The notes below the pieces were generated by a model, which saw only the letters and a program-made list of their open reading frames with translations, did no database searches and was not told where the DNA came from. Source: an uncultured Collinsella sp. (lineage in GTDB: Bacteria > Actinomycetota > Coriobacteriia > Coriobacteriales > Coriobacteriaceae). Taken from it: DNA of 64,000 bases. The stretch spans positions 97,339 to 161,338 of the forward strand of contig CAUGJE010000004.1 of the NCBI GenBank assembly GCA_959599915.1. The letters run 5' to 3'. Each line of letters begins with the position of its first letter. Position 1 is the stretch's first letter. Position numbers and translations under genes: made by a program. Shown here piece by piece: positions 1-8,704 of the stretch.

Positions 1-742
1 ACGCGGCCGCGATGTCGCAAGAAATCAGCAGGTCGGCATTTGCATCCTGATCGGTGGGCGCCAAATTGCAAATGGCCAGCGTATCGCCAGTAAAGTAACG
101 CGTAAGGCCCGCCGCCGGATACACTACGAGCGAGGTTCCGCCCACGACGAGGGCGTCGGCTGCGGCGATGGCAGCAACGGCGCCGGTAAGCACACGCTCA
201 TCGAGCGGCTCTTCGTAGAGGACCACATCGGGCTTGATGCGACCGCCGCACGCAGGACACACGGGCACGCCCACGGCATCCTCGTGCTCGCGCGCACAAA
301 TCCATTCGGCGCTGTAGACCGCGCCGCACGTCTGGCAGATATTGCGGTGGACCGAGCCGTGCAGCTCAAACACGCGCCGTGAACCGCCCACCTGATGCAG
401 GCCATCGATGTTTTGCGTCACCACGGCGTCGAGCTTGCCGGCACGCTCCAGCTCGGCCAGCTTGGTGTGGCAGCAGTTGGGCTTGGCGCCAAGCGCGATC
501 ATCTTGGTGCGGTAGAAGTCGAAGAACTCGGCCGGATGCGTCTCATAAAAGCTATGCGAGAGCATAGTCTCGGGCGGATAGGAAAACCGCTGGTGATACA
601 GACCGTCCACGCTGCGGAAATCGGGAATGCCGCTTGCCGTGGAAACACCCGCGCCGCCAAAGAAGACCACGTGGCTATGGGTTTCGAACAGCTCCGCCAG
701 CGCGGCGGAGGCCTGCTTGGGATCCGATATTGCCTGCGTCAT
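1..742 (-). CDS. Sir2-family NAD-dependent protein deacylase (sirtuin), 3' end cut by window edge
   Basis: The reading frame runs from an ATG at 742 to the window edge with no stop, so at least 247 residues are present and the C-terminus is missing. The translation shows the sirtuin signature GAGVSTASGIPDFR near residue 30, the TQNIDGLH motif with the expected catalytic histidine region, two Cys-X2-Cys pairs (CQTC and CPAC) for the structural zinc, and a GGTSLVV Rossmann strand. Sirtuins remove acyl groups from lysines using NAD and release O-acyl-ADP-ribose and nicotinamide. A GGAGG ribosome site lies just upstream of this ATG. It is divergent from xthA at 856. The bacterial CobB-like assignment is secure; acyl preference cannot be read. 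Confidence 0.93.
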   Translation of the reverse strand, partial: MTQAISDPKQASAALAELFETHSHVVFFGGAGVSTASGIPDFRSVDGLYHQRFSYPPETMLSHSFYETHPAEFFDFYRTKMIALGAKPNCCHTKLAELERAGKLDAVVTQNIDGLHQVGGSRRVFELHGSVHRNICQTCGAVYSAEWICAREHEDAVGVPVCPACGGRIKPDVVLYEEPLDERVLTGAVAAIAAADALVVGGTSLVVYPAAGLTRYFTGDTLAICNLAPTDQDANADLLISCDIAAA

Positions 743-855
743 ATATGTCCTCCGTCCGTGTCTCCGGGACGGCGGCGTTCGCACTATCACTCGCGGACTC
801 CGCCCCGCTCTAGTTGCGTTAATCTTAAGCCTGCCAACCCCGTCGAAAGGACACC

Positions 856-1674
856 ATGCCTCAGACTTACACCTTTGCCTCGTGGAACGTTAACGGTCTG
901 CGCGCCGTGCTCAAAAAGGACCCGAGCTTTATCCAGATCGCGCAGGAGCTCGATGCCGACATCCTGGCGCTGCAAGAGACCAAGCTGCAAGAGGGCCAGG
1001 TCGATATCGACCTGCCCGGCTATCACCAAACCTGGAGCTACGCCGAGCGCAAAGGCTATTCGGGCACCGCGGTCTTTAGCCGCCAGGAACCGCTGCGCGT
1101 GCTGCACGCCGATGCCCTGCTGCCCTACGCCGGCGAGGGCGAGGCGGCCGAGCTCGTAGCGCAGGCTGCAACCGAGGGCCGCGTCTGCGCGCTCGAGTTC
1201 GACAAGTTTTGGTTTGTCGACGTCTATACGCCCAATGCCCAAAACGAGCTCGCGCGCATCGACGTGCGCATGGCGTGGGACGATGCCTACCGCGGCTTTT
1301 TGGGCGCACTTGAGCGCGAGGGCGGCAAACCCGTCGTAACCTGCGGCGACTTTAACGTTGCGCACGAGGAGATCGACCTTAAGAACCCCAAGTCCAACCG
1401 CGGCAACGCGGGCTTTTCGGACGAGGAGCGCGGCAAGTTTACCGAGCTGCTCAACGCCGGCTTTACCGACACCTGGCGCGCGGCAAACCCCGACGTCGAG
1501 GGCGTCTACAGCTGGTGGAGTTACCGATTTAATGCGCGCAAGAACAACGCCGGCTGGCGCATCGATTACTTCCTGGTGAGTGACGCCATCGCCGACAACG
1601 TACGCGACACCGGCATCCGCGGCGACATCTTCGGCAGCGACCACTGCCCCGTCACCCTCGCGCTAGAGCTCTAG
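856..1674 (+). CDS. xthA: Exodeoxyribonuclease III (AP endonuclease)
   Basis: A 272-residue protein of the exonuclease III/endonuclease-exonuclease-phosphatase fold. It opens with the SWNVNGLRAV metal-site strand, has the LQETKLQ glutamate motif near residue 40, a GDFNVAH motif in the middle and ends with the SDHCPV motif carrying the catalytic Asp-His pair. The length is normal for the family (about 250-280). It incises DNA at abasic sites and degrades duplex DNA 3' to 5' during base-excision repair. The ATG is preceded by an AAAGGA site. It is monocistronic and divergent from the sirtuin gene; a hairpin with a T run at 1816-1845 could end the transcript. Confidence 0.96.
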   Translation: MPQTYTFASWNVNGLRAVLKKDPSFIQIAQELDADILALQETKLQEGQVDIDLPGYHQTWSYAERKGYSGTAVFSRQEPLRVLHADALLPYAGEGEAAELVAQAATEGRVCALEFDKFWFVDVYTPNAQNELARIDVRMAWDDAYRGFLGALEREGGKPVVTCGDFNVAHEEIDLKNPKSNRGNAGFSDEERGKFTELLNAGFTDTWRAANPDVEGVYSWWSYRFNARKNNAGWRIDYFLVSDAIADNVRDTGIRGDIFGSDHCPVTLALEL

Positions 1675-1747
1675 CCCCAGCTGATCCCCTGGGGACGGAG
1701 GAAAACGAATCATTTTGGGCCTCGTGGGGGTATCCACGTGACCCATC

Positions 1748-1908
1748 CGCCACGAAACACGCCCATCTACTACGTTTAAGCCACCACCCTCAACCACAGC
1801 GAACAACGCAAAAAGAAAACCGCACGTAGAAAGCCTGCGGTTTTTCATAAAACGCGGTCATGGTCGGGACTATCAAGCTAAACGTAGTAGATGGGCCAGT
1901 TTCGTGGC
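1748..1908. repeat. Imperfect inverted repeat flanking a terminator
   Basis: The left arm (1748-1781) and right arm (1877-1908) share CCACGAAAC and CCCATCTACTACGTTT in opposite orientation, interrupted by a few mismatches and one single-base gap. The 95-base centre contains the intrinsic terminator at 1816-1845. Such nested symmetry points to a small non-autonomous repeat rather than a simple terminator. Confidence 0.65.
1816..1845. terminator. Bidirectional intrinsic terminator after xthA
   Basis: A 9-bp stem AAAACCGCA / TGCGGTTTT with an 11-base loop, T-rich on the 3' side of both strands. It can end xthA from the left and transcripts from the minus-strand ECF operon from the right. Confidence 0.75.
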
Positions 1909-2003
1909 AAGCGCCGTCAACTGATTCCCTGGGGACATCTGGGGACGGAAGAAAATGGATCAATTTGGCTCTCTGAGGGCCACGATGCCCGTCATATCAG
2001 CCG

Positions 2004-2170
2004 GCCATTCCAAAACTATGCCGGTTTACGGGGCTGAATCGCGAACCCCCAACCATATGCAATTCCGAGATAATAAAACGCAGGTAGACGGTGTGCCCTA
2101 TTTCGAAAAATGCTGGTATGGTCGGCCCGCGCCAATCTAGCCCCGTAAACCGGCATAGTTTTAAAATGGC
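2004..2170. repeat. MITE-like element with 32-bp terminal inverted repeats
   Basis: The left arm 2004-2035 and right arm 2139-2170 are inverted copies matching at about 30 of 32 positions; the inner 24 bases (AAAACTATGCCGGTTTACGG plus GGCT) are identical. The 103-base centre has no convincing coding frame. Size and structure resemble a miniature inverted-repeat element. No target duplication is evident at the outer ends. Confidence 0.65.
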
Positions 2171-2209
2171 ACTTCGGCAGTATTGATTCCCGCCCCGGCG
2201 CGACCAGCC

Positions 2210-2923
2210 CTACAGCCCGTATTTCACGACGACACGGTTAATGCGACGGCACCAAGGCTTGTACAAGGCGGCCAAAAACACGCAGGTCGCAAGGCCGTGC
2301 GTAATATCGAACGGCACTGCCGTGGCAAGACGCGCCACGGCACCCGCCCAAGTAAGCGGCTGTACAAAACCAATGATGTCATACGCGTTGATCACGACGC
2401 CATACAGCAAGCCCGACGCAAAGCCATACGCCAACAGTGCCGGCATGCGCACGGTTCCATCCGCACGGTCGAACGCGCCCGCATGCGCCAGCGCGCCGCC
2501 AACATAGCCAACCAGACCCCAGGCATACATCTGCCACGGCGTCCACATGCCCTGTCCAAAAAAGAAATTGCTGGTCAGCGCCGCCAGCGCGCCAACCATA
2601 AAACCATTGCGGCGACCAAGCGTCGCCCCCGCGATAATGGCGATGGCACTCACGGGTTTAAAGTCGGGAATGGGGCCAAACAAGATGCGCCCCGCCGCGG
2701 CCAACGCCGCCAACACCAGCGTTGGCATAATCTGGCGCAGGCCCGGTCGCGACGCCTCGTAGCCTGCAAAGAACAGCGCAAGCACCAGCGCCACCACGAC
2801 AAGCATGGCGAGCGCCGCCTGCTCAACGCCCGCCAGCAACGCCGCAGCCATCACGGCTGGCACCGCCAGCAGCAGCGGTATCTCCAGTTTTGCGAGTAGG
2901 CGCACGATGCGATAATCCGCCAT
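2210..2923 (-). CDS. ECF transporter substrate-binding (S) component
   Basis: A 237-residue, strongly hydrophobic protein with about six membrane segments. It carries the stretch GPIPDFKPVSAIAIIAG and an NFFFGQGMWTPWQMYAWGL-like loop, typical of cobalamin/vitamin-type S components of energy-coupling-factor transporters. The S component binds the micronutrient in the membrane and topples when the ATPase-T module hydrolyses ATP. The ATG at 2923 was chosen because it lies 4 bases after the stop of the ATPase gene; a longer upstream frame would read through that gene's end. It is the last gene of an operon with the T component and ATPase. The substrate cannot be named from sequence; cobalamin is one possibility. 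Confidence 0.82.
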   Translation of the reverse strand: MADYRIVRLLAKLEIPLLLAVPAVMAAALLAGVEQAALAMLVVVALVLALFFAGYEASRPGLRQIMPTLVLAALAAAGRILFGPIPDFKPVSAIAIIAGATLGRRNGFMVGALAALTSNFFFGQGMWTPWQMYAWGLVGYVGGALAHAGAFDRADGTVRMPALLAYGFASGLLYGVVINAYDIIGFVQPLTWAGAVARLATAVPFDITHGLATCVFLAALYKPWCRRINRVVVKYGL

Positions 2924-2927
2924 CCCA

Positions 2928-4571
2928 TCACGCCCTATAAAACACGTTGTCGGCAAAGAAGTCGGCCGGCGGCTCCATGCAGGCAATCTCGCCATCGAAC
3001 ATCATGGCGATGTCGTCGGCGACCTGCTCAGCAAAGTCCAAATCGTGCGTAGCCATGATGACGGTGCCGCCAGCCTTCGCATGGTCACGCAGGGCGCGGG
3101 CGATGATGCGGCGGCTCTCCAGATCCAAGCCCTTCGTGGGCTCGTCAAGCAGCAGCAGCTCGGGGCCAATCAGCAGCAGCTTTGCCAGCGCGAGCAGCTG
3201 GCGCTGTCCGCCCGAGAGGTCGTAGGGGTGGCGCGTCTCCAGGCCGTCCAATCCCAGTTGCGCCGCACGTTCCCGCGCCAAGCTCTCGTCATATCCGCAG
3301 GTCGAGGCCCATTCCATCAGCTCATCGCGAACCGTCTCGGCGACCAGCAGGGCCTTGGGATTCTGAGGCAGCAGCGCCGCCGAAGCCGCTCCGCGCACCA
3401 TGCGGCCGCGCTGCAGCTTGGCAGTCTTGGCCAGCACCGAGAGCATCGTCGACTTGCCGCAGCCGTTTCCGCCCGCGACCGCATGCACCGCGCCGGCCGA
3501 AAACGTCACGTCGAGCCCGCGCAGCACCCAACCGCCCGCGCGATCGTAGCGAAACCAGCCTTCCGACAGGGTGGTAGCCGATCCGCCGTGCATTTTTTGG
3601 AGTATTCTGCTTTCATCCGTGCGTGGGAAGGCTTCCGAGCCGTTCTCGAGCGACGTTTGCGCCACAAATTCGGACGATTTGTCCAATTCCGAACTTTTTT
3701 TCGCGCTCGATACGTCCCCGGGCGGCTCCAGAGAGCCCAAATTGTCCTCACGCCTGCTGAATACTCCGTTTTTTGCACATCGGATGGCACCCCACCCCAA
3801 CATGTCATCGGAAAACAGCGATTCTCGGCGTCCCAAAGAAGCCATATCCGCCACTTCGCGCACGCGACCGCCCTCAATCCGGTACGCACACGTCGCATAC
3901 TCGAGCATCGGCCGCGGTTGATGCGTAGCCACAACAACCGTGCAGCCCAGCTCACGGTTCACGCGAAACAGCGCGTGCAGAAAATTCTTCTCGGCAACGG
4001 GATCGAGCTGAGACGTGGGCTCGTCGAGTAGCAGCACACGCGGACGCAGCGCCAGGACGGCGGCAAGCGACAGCAGCTGTTTGCGGCCACCCGAAAGCGT
4101 ATCGGTATCGCGATGAAGCCAGTCCTCCAGACCAAAGAAATAGCTGGTCTCGGCAACACGGCGGCGCATCTCGTCGCGCGACATGCCTAAGTTTTCCAGG
4201 CCAAACGCCATCTCGTGCCACACGGTCTCGCACACAATCTGGTTCTCGGGATCCTGAAACACGTAGCCCACGCGCTCCGCAGACGCGCGCACGTCCATGT
4301 CGGCAACGTTCTCGCCCAGCACGCGCGCATCGCCAGTGCACTCGCCCGCCGGAGCGATCTCGGGCTTGAGCAACGACAGCAGCGTCGACTTACCCGATCC
4401 GGTACCGCCAACAAGCAGCGCAAACGCACCTTGGGGAACAGACCAGTCGAGCCCCTCGAGCACCGCAGCATCAGCCCCGGGGTAGGTAAAGCTCAGGCTC
4501 CGCACCTCAATCGCCGACATATCCGGGTTGCACGCCGCGCCCGACACCGGGCCCCTATCCAACCGAGCCAT
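2928..4571 (-). CDS. ECF transporter ATPase with two fused ABC domains (EcfA1-EcfA2 type)
   Basis: This 547-residue protein holds two complete nucleotide-binding domains in one chain. Domain 1 has Walker A GGTGSGKST (Lys61), signature LSGGRKQ and Walker B VLLLDEPTSQLD. Domain 2 has Walker A GGNGCGKST (about residue 370), signature LSGGQRQ and LLLLDEPTKGLD. It powers ECF import with the T protein encoded upstream, whose TGA overlaps this ATG (TGATG), indicating translational coupling. An internal ATG at 4520, just before the first conserved strand, is an alternative start. The linker at residues about 264-327 is polar, of unusual composition and coded by an inverted-repeat element (3589-3779) that keeps the frame. 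Confidence 0.92.
   Translation of the reverse strand: MARLDRGPVSGAACNPDMSAIEVRSLSFTYPGADAAVLEGLDWSVPQGAFALLVGGTGSGKSTLLSLLKPEIAPAGECTGDARVLGENVADMDVRASAERVGYVFQDPENQIVCETVWHEMAFGLENLGMSRDEMRRRVAETSYFFGLEDWLHRDTDTLSGGRKQLLSLAAVLALRPRVLLLDEPTSQLDPVAEKNFLHALFRVNRELGCTVVVATHQPRPMLEYATCAYRIEGGRVREVADMASLGRRESLFSDDMLGWGAIRCAKNGVFSRREDNLGSLEPPGDVSSAKKSSELDKSSEFVAQTSLENGSEAFPRTDESRILQKMHGGSATTLSEGWFRYDRAGGWVLRGLDVTFSAGAVHAVAGGNGCGKSTMLSVLAKTAKLQRGRMVRGAASAALLPQNPKALLVAETVRDELMEWASTCGYDESLARERAAQLGLDGLETRHPYDLSGGQRQLLALAKLLLIGPELLLLDEPTKGLDLESRRIIARALRDHAKAGGTVIMATHDLDFAEQVADDIAMMFDGEIACMEPPADFFADNVFYRA
3589..3779. repeat. Inverted-repeat element inside the fused ABC ATPase gene
   Basis: The ends GTGCATTTTTTGGAGTATTC (3589-3608) and, inverted, TGCAAAAAACGGAGTATTC (ending at about 3777) are near copies in opposite orientation. 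The enclosed 190 bp codes for the Ser/Glu/Lys-rich linker between the two nucleotide-binding domains and keeps the reading frame. This looks like a repeat tolerated as linker sequence. Other genomic copies could not be checked. Confidence 0.55.
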
Positions 4572-5464
4572 CAGCCGAACCTCTTCTCATCGATCGCATG
4601 CAGCACGCAGGGCAGCACCATCCAGGCAGCGTACACGACATAGCCCAGCCACGGCGCGGGCACCGAAAGCTGCGGGTAAAACGAATACTGCGTTGTCGCG
4701 GTCCATGCCACCGCCACCGCGGCGGCACCAAACATTGCAAGTCCAACCAGCGCGGCAACATCGCCGCGCCCCAGACGATACAGCGCATACGTCGTACGGC
4801 GCGGCGCAGCACCCCACCCGCGCGAGCGCATGGCATCCGCGCGCTCAAGCGAATCTTCCATGCCCCAGCCCATCAGCACGCTCGACGCCCGCAGGCGCGA
4901 GCGCACGGGGTCAGCCGGCGCGCGCCCCGGCACATCGATCGCGTCCTGCACCGCCAGCACCGTGCGGCCGCGGCGCAAAAACTGCGGGATAAGCCGCATG
5001 CACATCGAGATCATGAGCGCGAGCACCGGCGCGGCGTTGCCCAGCAACGCGAGCACCTTGTCGTATTCGAGCATCGACGCCGCAGCCTCAAACCACAGCA
5101 CGCTCGCCACAAACAGCCCGCCCATACACAGGCCGTATACCATGCTCTCCAGATACACCGCGCGCACGCCGATGCGAAACAGCTCCGTCGAACCCGAAGC
5201 GCTAAACAGCGGATTGACCAGCGCGATAATCAAAATCACCGGCAGCTGCCAGCGAAGCGCCCCCAACGTGCGCGCAGCACCGCGCGTCGCAAGCCCGTAT
5301 GCCAGCCCGCCCGCAAGCGACAGCGCGATCAGCACCGGTTGCATCGAGAACATGGTGAGCCCCAGCGTCAGCACCATGTAGAGGGCCGGCACAGCCGGAT
5401 GCGACATCGAGAATGCCGCGACGGGCTCGCCGCCAAACTCCTCTTGTATGTTGTCCACGGGCAC
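4571..5464 (-). CDS. ECF transporter transmembrane (T) component
   Basis: About 297 residues with an EcfT/CbiQ-like profile: hydrophobic N-terminal segments (HPAVPALYMVLTLGLTMF), a central Arg-rich coupling region (MRLIPQFLRRGR, and DSLERADAMRSRGWG, the T-component Ala-Arg-Gly type motif that contacts the ATPase) and C-terminal membrane spans. It is the scaffold that couples ATP hydrolysis to the S component. The frame is open further upstream to 5629, but the extra N-terminus is not family-like. A GTG at 5464 with a GAGGGGACGGG purine stretch just before it was preferred; a GTG at 5458 is equally possible. First gene of the ECF operon, divergent from glmU. Confidence 0.85.
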   Translation of the reverse strand: MPVDNIQEEFGGEPVAAFSMSHPAVPALYMVLTLGLTMFSMQPVLIALSLAGGLAYGLATRGAARTLGALRWQLPVILIIALVNPLFSASGSTELFRIGVRAVYLESMVYGLCMGGLFVASVLWFEAAASMLEYDKVLALLGNAAPVLALMISMCMRLIPQFLRRGRTVLAVQDAIDVPGRAPADPVRSRLRASSVLMGWGMEDSLERADAMRSRGWGAAPRRTTYALYRLGRGDVAALVGLAMFGAAAVAVAWTATTQYSFYPQLSVPAPWLGYVVYAAWMVLPCVLHAIDEKRFG

Positions 5465-5657
5465 CCCCGTCCCCTCGCTCAAACGACAGCTCCGCAGCAC
5501 CGCCAACGCCGCATGCAAGCAGCGCAAACACCACGCCGGCGGCACCGACATCAGCGGCAATGCGCCAATCGTTACGCGCTCAACATATGCCTGCGGTATC
5601 ATATTGCGCCGTGTATCGTTTCCAAGCACACGTCTCTATAACGTAACAGGAGATCAC

Positions 5658-7070
5658 ATGGACGCAACCGCAATTATCCTCGCTGCCGGCGAGGGCACCC
5701 GCATGAAGTCGAACCACTGCAAGGTTTCGCACAAGATCCTGGGCAAGCCCATGGTCCAGTGGATCGTCGACGCTACCATCAAGGCCGGCTGCAGCCGCGT
5801 CGTGGTCGTCATCGGCAGCCACGCCAACGAGATGCGCGCCCTGATCGACGGCGCCTACGCCAACAGCGCCACCAAGGTCGAGTGCGTCGAGCAGACCGAG
5901 CGCCTGGGCACCGGCCACGCCGTAAAGGTCGCGCTCGAGGTCTGCGGCATCACGCAAGGCCCCGTCGTCGTGCTCAACGGCGACCTGCCGCTCATCACCG
6001 CCGACACCGTCGCCAAGTTCGCGCAGACCGTCGCTACCGGCGAGCTCGCCTGCACCGTCATGACCATGACCCCGCCTGACCCCTTCGGCTACGGCCGCAT
6101 CAAGCTGGGCGCCGACGGCCAGATCGAACGCATCATCGAGCAGAAGGACTGCACGCCCGAGCAGGCCGCCACGCTGCTGGAGTGCAACGCCGGCTGCTAC
6201 GCCTTCGACGGCGCGCAGCTCGCCGCCCACATTAACGAGATCGGCAACGACAACGCGCAATCCGAGTACTACCTGCCCGACATGCTCGAGATTCTCAAAA
6301 GCCACGGCCAGGCTGTCTCCATCTTCCACTGCGATGACTACCGCGATGGCCTGGGCGTCAACAGCCGTATCCAGCTCGCACAGCTCACCGCTATCGCGCG
6401 CGACCGCATCAACGAGCACTGGATGGCCGAGGGCGTTACCTTCATCGACCCCACGCAGGCCTGGATCGGCCCCGATGCCACCATCGGCCGCGACACCGTC
6501 GTGTGGCCGCAGACGCACCTGATCGGCCACGTCACCGTGGGCGAGGAGTGCCAGCTCGGCCCCAACAGCCGCCTCACCGACACCACCGTCGGCAGCGGCT
6601 GCACCATCGATGAGACCATCGCCATCGAGGCCGTCATCGAGAACGGCGTCGACTGCGGCCCGCGCGCCTACCTGCGCCCGGGCACCCACATGCTCGACGG
6701 CTCCAAGGCCGGCACGCACGTGGAGATCAAGAAGTCCACGATCGGCGAGGGCTCCAAGGTGCCGCACCTGTCCTACATCGGCGATACCACCATGGGCTCC
6801 GGCGTCAACGTGGGCGCGGGCTCCATCACCTGCAACTACGACGGCGTACACAAGCACAAGACCGTCATCGGCAAGGATGCCTTCATCGGCTCCGACACCA
6901 TGATGGTCGCGCCCGCCCAGATTGGCGACGGCGCGCTCGTGGCCGCCGGCTCCGTCATCACCGAGCCGGTCCCGGCCGACGCACTCGGCCTGGGCCGTGC
7001 CCGTCAGGTAAACATTGAGGGCTGGGCCGCCGATTATCGCCGCCGTCTGCACGAGGACGACGAGGTATAA
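5658..7070 (+). CDS. glmU: Bifunctional UDP-GlcNAc pyrophosphorylase / glucosamine-1-phosphate N-acetyltransferase
   Basis: A 470-residue cytoplasmic enzyme that acetylates glucosamine-1-phosphate and then uridylates it to UDP-GlcNAc, the precursor of peptidoglycan and wall polymers. The N-terminal nucleotidyltransferase begins with LAAGEGTRMKS. The C-terminal half is a left-handed beta-helix of hexapeptide repeats with YLRPGT, VEIKKS and NVGAGSITCNYDG, the acetyltransferase site. The frame is open upstream, but the ATG at 5658 has a good AACAGGAG site and begins right at the conserved first strand. It is followed by its own terminator and then prs, a glmU-prs order common in Gram-positive genomes. 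Confidence 0.97.
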   Translation: MDATAIILAAGEGTRMKSNHCKVSHKILGKPMVQWIVDATIKAGCSRVVVVIGSHANEMRALIDGAYANSATKVECVEQTERLGTGHAVKVALEVCGITQGPVVVLNGDLPLITADTVAKFAQTVATGELACTVMTMTPPDPFGYGRIKLGADGQIERIIEQKDCTPEQAATLLECNAGCYAFDGAQLAAHINEIGNDNAQSEYYLPDMLEILKSHGQAVSIFHCDDYRDGLGVNSRIQLAQLTAIARDRINEHWMAEGVTFIDPTQAWIGPDATIGRDTVVWPQTHLIGHVTVGEECQLGPNSRLTDTTVGSGCTIDETIAIEAVIENGVDCGPRAYLRPGTHMLDGSKAGTHVEIKKSTIGEGSKVPHLSYIGDTTMGSGVNVGAGSITCNYDGVHKHKTVIGKDAFIGSDTMMVAPAQIGDGALVAAGSVITEPVPADALGLGRARQVNIEGWAADYRRRLHEDDEV

Positions 7071-7087
7071 CGTTTTACCAAGCATCT

Positions 7088-7120
7088 AAGGAGCTGTTCC
7101 CATGGGGGCGGCTCCTTTTT
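7088..7120 (+). terminator. Intrinsic terminator after glmU
   Basis: Stem AAGGAGC / GCTCCTT (7088-7094 with 7111-7117), GC-rich loop, then a run of T residues. It separates glmU from the independently transcribed prs. Confidence 0.75.
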
Positions 7121-7261
7121 CTATGCTGACCTGCGCGGCCGGATGAGTGGTCGGTTCGTGTCCGTTGACGGTAAAGACGTTATCAAGACCCGATTAACCC
7201 CGTCGCGCGGTTACAATGCAACAAGGCATCTATATGGCATTCGATATAAAGGAGAAGGGTA

Positions 7262-8248
7262 ATGCCGATTAATGATCCCGAGAAGTCGGAGAATATGCGC
7301 AAGTCCATCCGCGTGTATTCCGGTTCCTCCAACCGTCCCCTCGCTCAGAAGATCGCTGAGTACCTTGGGGTCGAGCTTTCGGGCCTTACGCTAAAGCAGT
7401 TCGCCAACGGTGAGATTTACGCCCGCTACGACGAGACCGTCCGCGGCGCCGACGTCTTCCTGATTCAGTCCGTGGCCGGCGGCAACGTCAACGACATGCT
7501 CATGGAGCTGCTCATCGCCACCGACGCTGCCAAGCGCGCATCCGCCCGCTCCATCACCGCCGTCATCACCCACTACGGCTATGCTCGCCAGGACCGCAAG
7601 GCCGGCCCGCGCGAGCCCATCACCGCCCGCCTCGTCGCCAACCTGCTCGAGCGCGCCGGCGTCAACCGCATCATCACCCTCGACCTGCACCAGGGTCAGA
7701 TCCAGGGCTTCTTCGATATCCCGGTTAACCACCTGTCCGCGCTGCCGCTGTTTGGCCAGTACTACAACGACATGCACTTCGACACCGACAACCTGGTTGT
7801 CGTCTCCCCCGATGTGGGCCGCGCCAAGGCCGCCAAGAAGCTGTCCGACATGCTCGGCTGCGACCTGGCCATCGCCCACAAGGGCCGTCCGCGCCACAAC
7901 GCCGCCGAGGTCATGGGCATCATCGGTGACATCAAGGGCAAGACCTGCATCATCAACGACGACATGATCGACACCGCTGGCACCCTGTGCGCCAACGTCA
8001 AGGAGCTCAAGGCCATGGGCGCCGGCGACATCTACGTGTGCGCCACCCACGGCATCTTCTCCGGCCCGGCCATCGAGCGCCTGAACGACGCCCCCATCGT
8101 CGAGTGCGTCGTCACCGACGCCATCCCCGTCGAGGTCGGCGGCAAGATCAAGACCATCTCGGTCGCCGAGGAGTTCGCTCAGGCCATTTCCGCCGTTTAC
8201 CACGAGGAGCCCGTCTCCACGCTCGTCGGCGGCGACTTCGCGCTGTAA
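7262..8248 (+). CDS. prs: Ribose-phosphate pyrophosphokinase (PRPP synthetase)
   Basis: A 328-residue class I PRPP synthetase that transfers pyrophosphate from ATP to ribose-5-phosphate. PRPP feeds purine (purF, in this window), pyrimidine, NAD, His and Trp synthesis. Visible motifs are FANGEIYARYDETVRG, the flexible loop YARQDRKAGPREPI, the metal-binding DLHQGQIQGFF strand and the PRPP loop NDDMIDTAGT. The length is about 10 residues longer than usual through an N-terminal extension; the ATG at 7262 has an AAGGAGAAGG site directly upstream. It is followed by a strong terminator. Confidence 0.98.
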   Translation: MPINDPEKSENMRKSIRVYSGSSNRPLAQKIAEYLGVELSGLTLKQFANGEIYARYDETVRGADVFLIQSVAGGNVNDMLMELLIATDAAKRASARSITAVITHYGYARQDRKAGPREPITARLVANLLERAGVNRIITLDLHQGQIQGFFDIPVNHLSALPLFGQYYNDMHFDTDNLVVVSPDVGRAKAAKKLSDMLGCDLAIAHKGRPRHNAAEVMGIIGDIKGKTCIINDDMIDTAGTLCANVKELKAMGAGDIYVCATHGIFSGPAIERLNDAPIVECVVTDAIPVEVGGKIKTISVAEEFAQAISAVYHEEPVSTLVGGDFAL

Positions 8249-8280
8249 TCCAACGCACATCGCATCATCTTTGATGTTTC

Positions 8281-8316
8281 AAGGGGGGTCGGAAGTTCGC
8301 TTCCGACCCCCCTTTC
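8281..8316 (+). terminator. Strong intrinsic terminator after prs
   Basis: A perfect 14-bp stem AGGGGGGTCGGAAG with a TTCG tetraloop (8282-8313) followed by TTTCT. Part of an unrelated minus-strand open frame crosses it, which argues that frame is not real. Confidence 0.88.
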
Positions 8317-8336
8317 TATTCCTCGCCAACCCGCCT

Positions 8337-8540
8337 TGGACAGTTAGTTCAAATTTGTATTTTTCTGAGCGCTCACACGGGTCACTTGATACGCCAAAAG
8401 CCCTCTTGTCGGCATAATATTGGCCAATCTCTCTTCTAGCGGACGTCTTCACTATGTCATTTGCTCCATTTTGCCCACTGAACCCTTCAGCAATGGCAAA
8501 ATGCCCCGGTCGTTTTATACAAATCTGAACTAACTGTCCA
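8337..8540. repeat. 204-bp element with inverted ends, copy 1
   Basis: Begins TGGACAGTTAGTTCAAATTT and ends with the inverted form (ATACAAATCTGAACTAACTG then TCCA), giving terminal inverted repeats of about 24 bp. It is exactly the same length as the element at 9866-10069, with matching ends but a largely different interior. The two bracket the gene at 8705-9832. 204 is a multiple of three and one frame is open through the whole element, but the interior shows no recognisable protein. Confidence 0.72.
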
Positions 8541-8704
8541 GCACCCATCTCGGTCCATACCTTCAAGGCCAAACCAGCGCCCCGCGCTCCGTTTTTCAAG
8601 GCCCCTCGCACAATCGCGCTACCGTCCGCGGCACACGACGCTCCTTTGAGCGAAAAGAACGGCACAGCCATATCATTTCGCCAACGGCTGAGTACTTTAT
8701 AGCT

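Larger units (their letters stand above)
1675..2209. other. Repeat-rich intergenic region without a gene (535 bp)
   Basis: No open frame here looks coding. The stretch holds two copies of a CTGGGGACGG-type sequence (about 1688-1712 and 1929-1962, each followed by a GGA(A/G)GAAAA purine run), an inverted repeat around a terminator (1748-1908) and a 167-bp element with 32-bp inverted ends (2004-2170). It separates the xthA transcript from the convergent ECF operon. Confidence 0.6.

Noticed and set aside
2183..2899. 238-codon + strand frame in the ECF S-component region
   Set aside because: Shadow of the minus-strand membrane protein; Arg/Gln/His-rich and featureless.
2928..4571. Frameshifted fusion of two separate ATPase genes
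   Set aside because: The frame is continuous through both domains, motifs of both halves are intact and the T gene is translationally coupled, so it is read as a genuine fusion.
5580..7085. 501-codon open frame opposite glmU
   Set aside because: Mirror frame of glmU with no family features.
8279..8671. 130-codon minus-strand frame
   Set aside because: It runs through the prs terminator and the whole 204-bp repeat element; no recognisable protein and no support for translation.
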